Below are positions 5,526-5,751 of a stretch of DNA of 5,751 bases, one piece after another (position 1 is the first letter of the stretch; each line of letters opens with the position of its first letter). The DNA comes from an uncultured Steroidobacteraceae bacterium (GTDB lineage Bacteria; Pseudomonadota; Gammaproteobacteria; Steroidobacterales; Steroidobacteraceae). Position numbers and translations under genes: made by a program. Below the pieces are notes generated by a model. That model had not been told where the DNA came from, made no database searches, and was given only the letters and a program-made list of their open reading frames with translations. The DNA is taken from assembly GCA_955652795.1 (NCBI GenBank), contig CATPBQ010000331.1, positions 1 to 5,751 on the forward strand, written 5' to 3'.

Positions 5526-5751
5526 CTACTCCTGGGCGAGCAGGGTGGTGACGTAGCTGAGTGCCTCCTTGGCGCTGTGCTCGTCGTATCCGTACTCGCT
5601 CACCAGGCGCTGCTGCACCACGGAGATCTTCTGGCGCGCGTCATCGTCCGGGCGCGCGGTGGAGGTCACCAGTCGCAGCACGTCGCGGCGCTCCTCGAAC
5701 AGGTACTGCTCGATGGCCTCGCGCATGCGGGCGTGACTGACGAGCTTGAAC
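5526..5751 (-). CDS. prkA: PrkA/YeaG family serine protein kinase, C-terminal end (runs off right edge)
   Basis: Only the last 74 codons are visible, starting FKLVSHARMREAIEQYLFEE at the edge and ending YVTTLLAQE before the TAG at 5526-5528. The (R)EAIEQYLFEERRDVLRL segment, the TSTARPD block and the QQRLVSEYGYDEHSA block match the PrkA C-terminal domain, which follows the AAA+-like core in proteins of about 630-640 residues. The ATG inside the fragment at 5724-5726 is internal, since the frame stays open to the edge and the residues before it also fit the family. PrkA/YeaG is a stress and starvation-linked Ser/Thr kinase; Bacillus PrkA has also been reported to have protease activity. The catalytic core is outside the window, so intactness cannot be judged. 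Identification rests on this C-terminus together with the following yeaH and spoVR. Confidence 0.85.
   Translation of the reverse strand, partial: FKLVSHARMREAIEQYLFEERRDVLRLVTSTARPDDDARQKISVVQQRLVSEYGYDEHSAKEALSYVTTLLAQE

Noticed and set aside
4360..5556. 398-codon plus-strand open frame
   Set aside because: Antisense shadow of yeaH and of the prkA end; no domain, biased composition.
1..5751. CRISPR array, tRNA/rRNA, insertion sequence or attachment site
   Set aside because: No regularly spaced repeats, no tRNA-like cloverleaf or rRNA sequence, no transposase frame or terminal inverted repeats were seen.

Overview
This is a GC-rich bacterial window with four confident protein-coding genes on the minus strand (two cut by the window edges), a fifth complete minus-strand gene, and one small gene on the plus strand. 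It looks like a proteobacterium, most likely a high-GC gammaproteobacterium of the Xanthomonadales/Nevskiales/Steroidobacter kind. That placement is inferred from the TonB-dependent receptor style, the prkA-yeaH-spoVR cluster and the GC bias; no rRNA or other strong marker is present.

Left to right: (1) positions 1-370 hold the 5' part of an outer-membrane TonB-dependent receptor gene that continues past the left edge. (2) Positions 371-540 are non-coding. They hold the upstream region of the receptor gene, with a 10-bp inverted repeat flanking a T/A tract and a -35-like hexamer, plus two hairpins that may end transcription of the next gene. (3) 541-2589 is a complete EF-G paralogue of the FusA2 type, whose G3 motif carries Tyr where canonical EF-G has the catalytic His. 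(4) 2590-2742 is a divergent intergenic region with no convincing promoter. (5) 2743-2943 is a 66-codon plus-strand gene with a strong Shine-Dalgarno and a LDEALDASFPASDP motif; it converges on spoVR with 19 bp between stop codons. (6) 2963-5751 is a tight minus-strand operon, transcribed from beyond the right edge: prkA/yeaG (C-terminus only), a 32-bp gap, yeaH (DUF444, VWA/MIDAS), a 4-bp ATGA overlap, and spoVR (ycgB family).

The operon is the known stress/starvation module: an AAA+-like serine protein kinase (PrkA/YeaG), its VWA-domain partner (YeaH) and the SpoVR-family protein. Close spacing and the stop/start overlap suggest co-translation in fixed proportions. The EF-G paralogue and the receptor share the strand but are separated by non-coding sequence and are probably independent units.

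The best leads are not a new named system. They are the SpoVR His-x3-His plus Glu motif, which resembles a metallopeptidase site lacking its catalytic Glu; the AAA+/VWA pairing in the PrkA-YeaH operon; the Tyr-substituted EF-G; the small FPASDP protein; and the inverted repeat upstream of the receptor gene.
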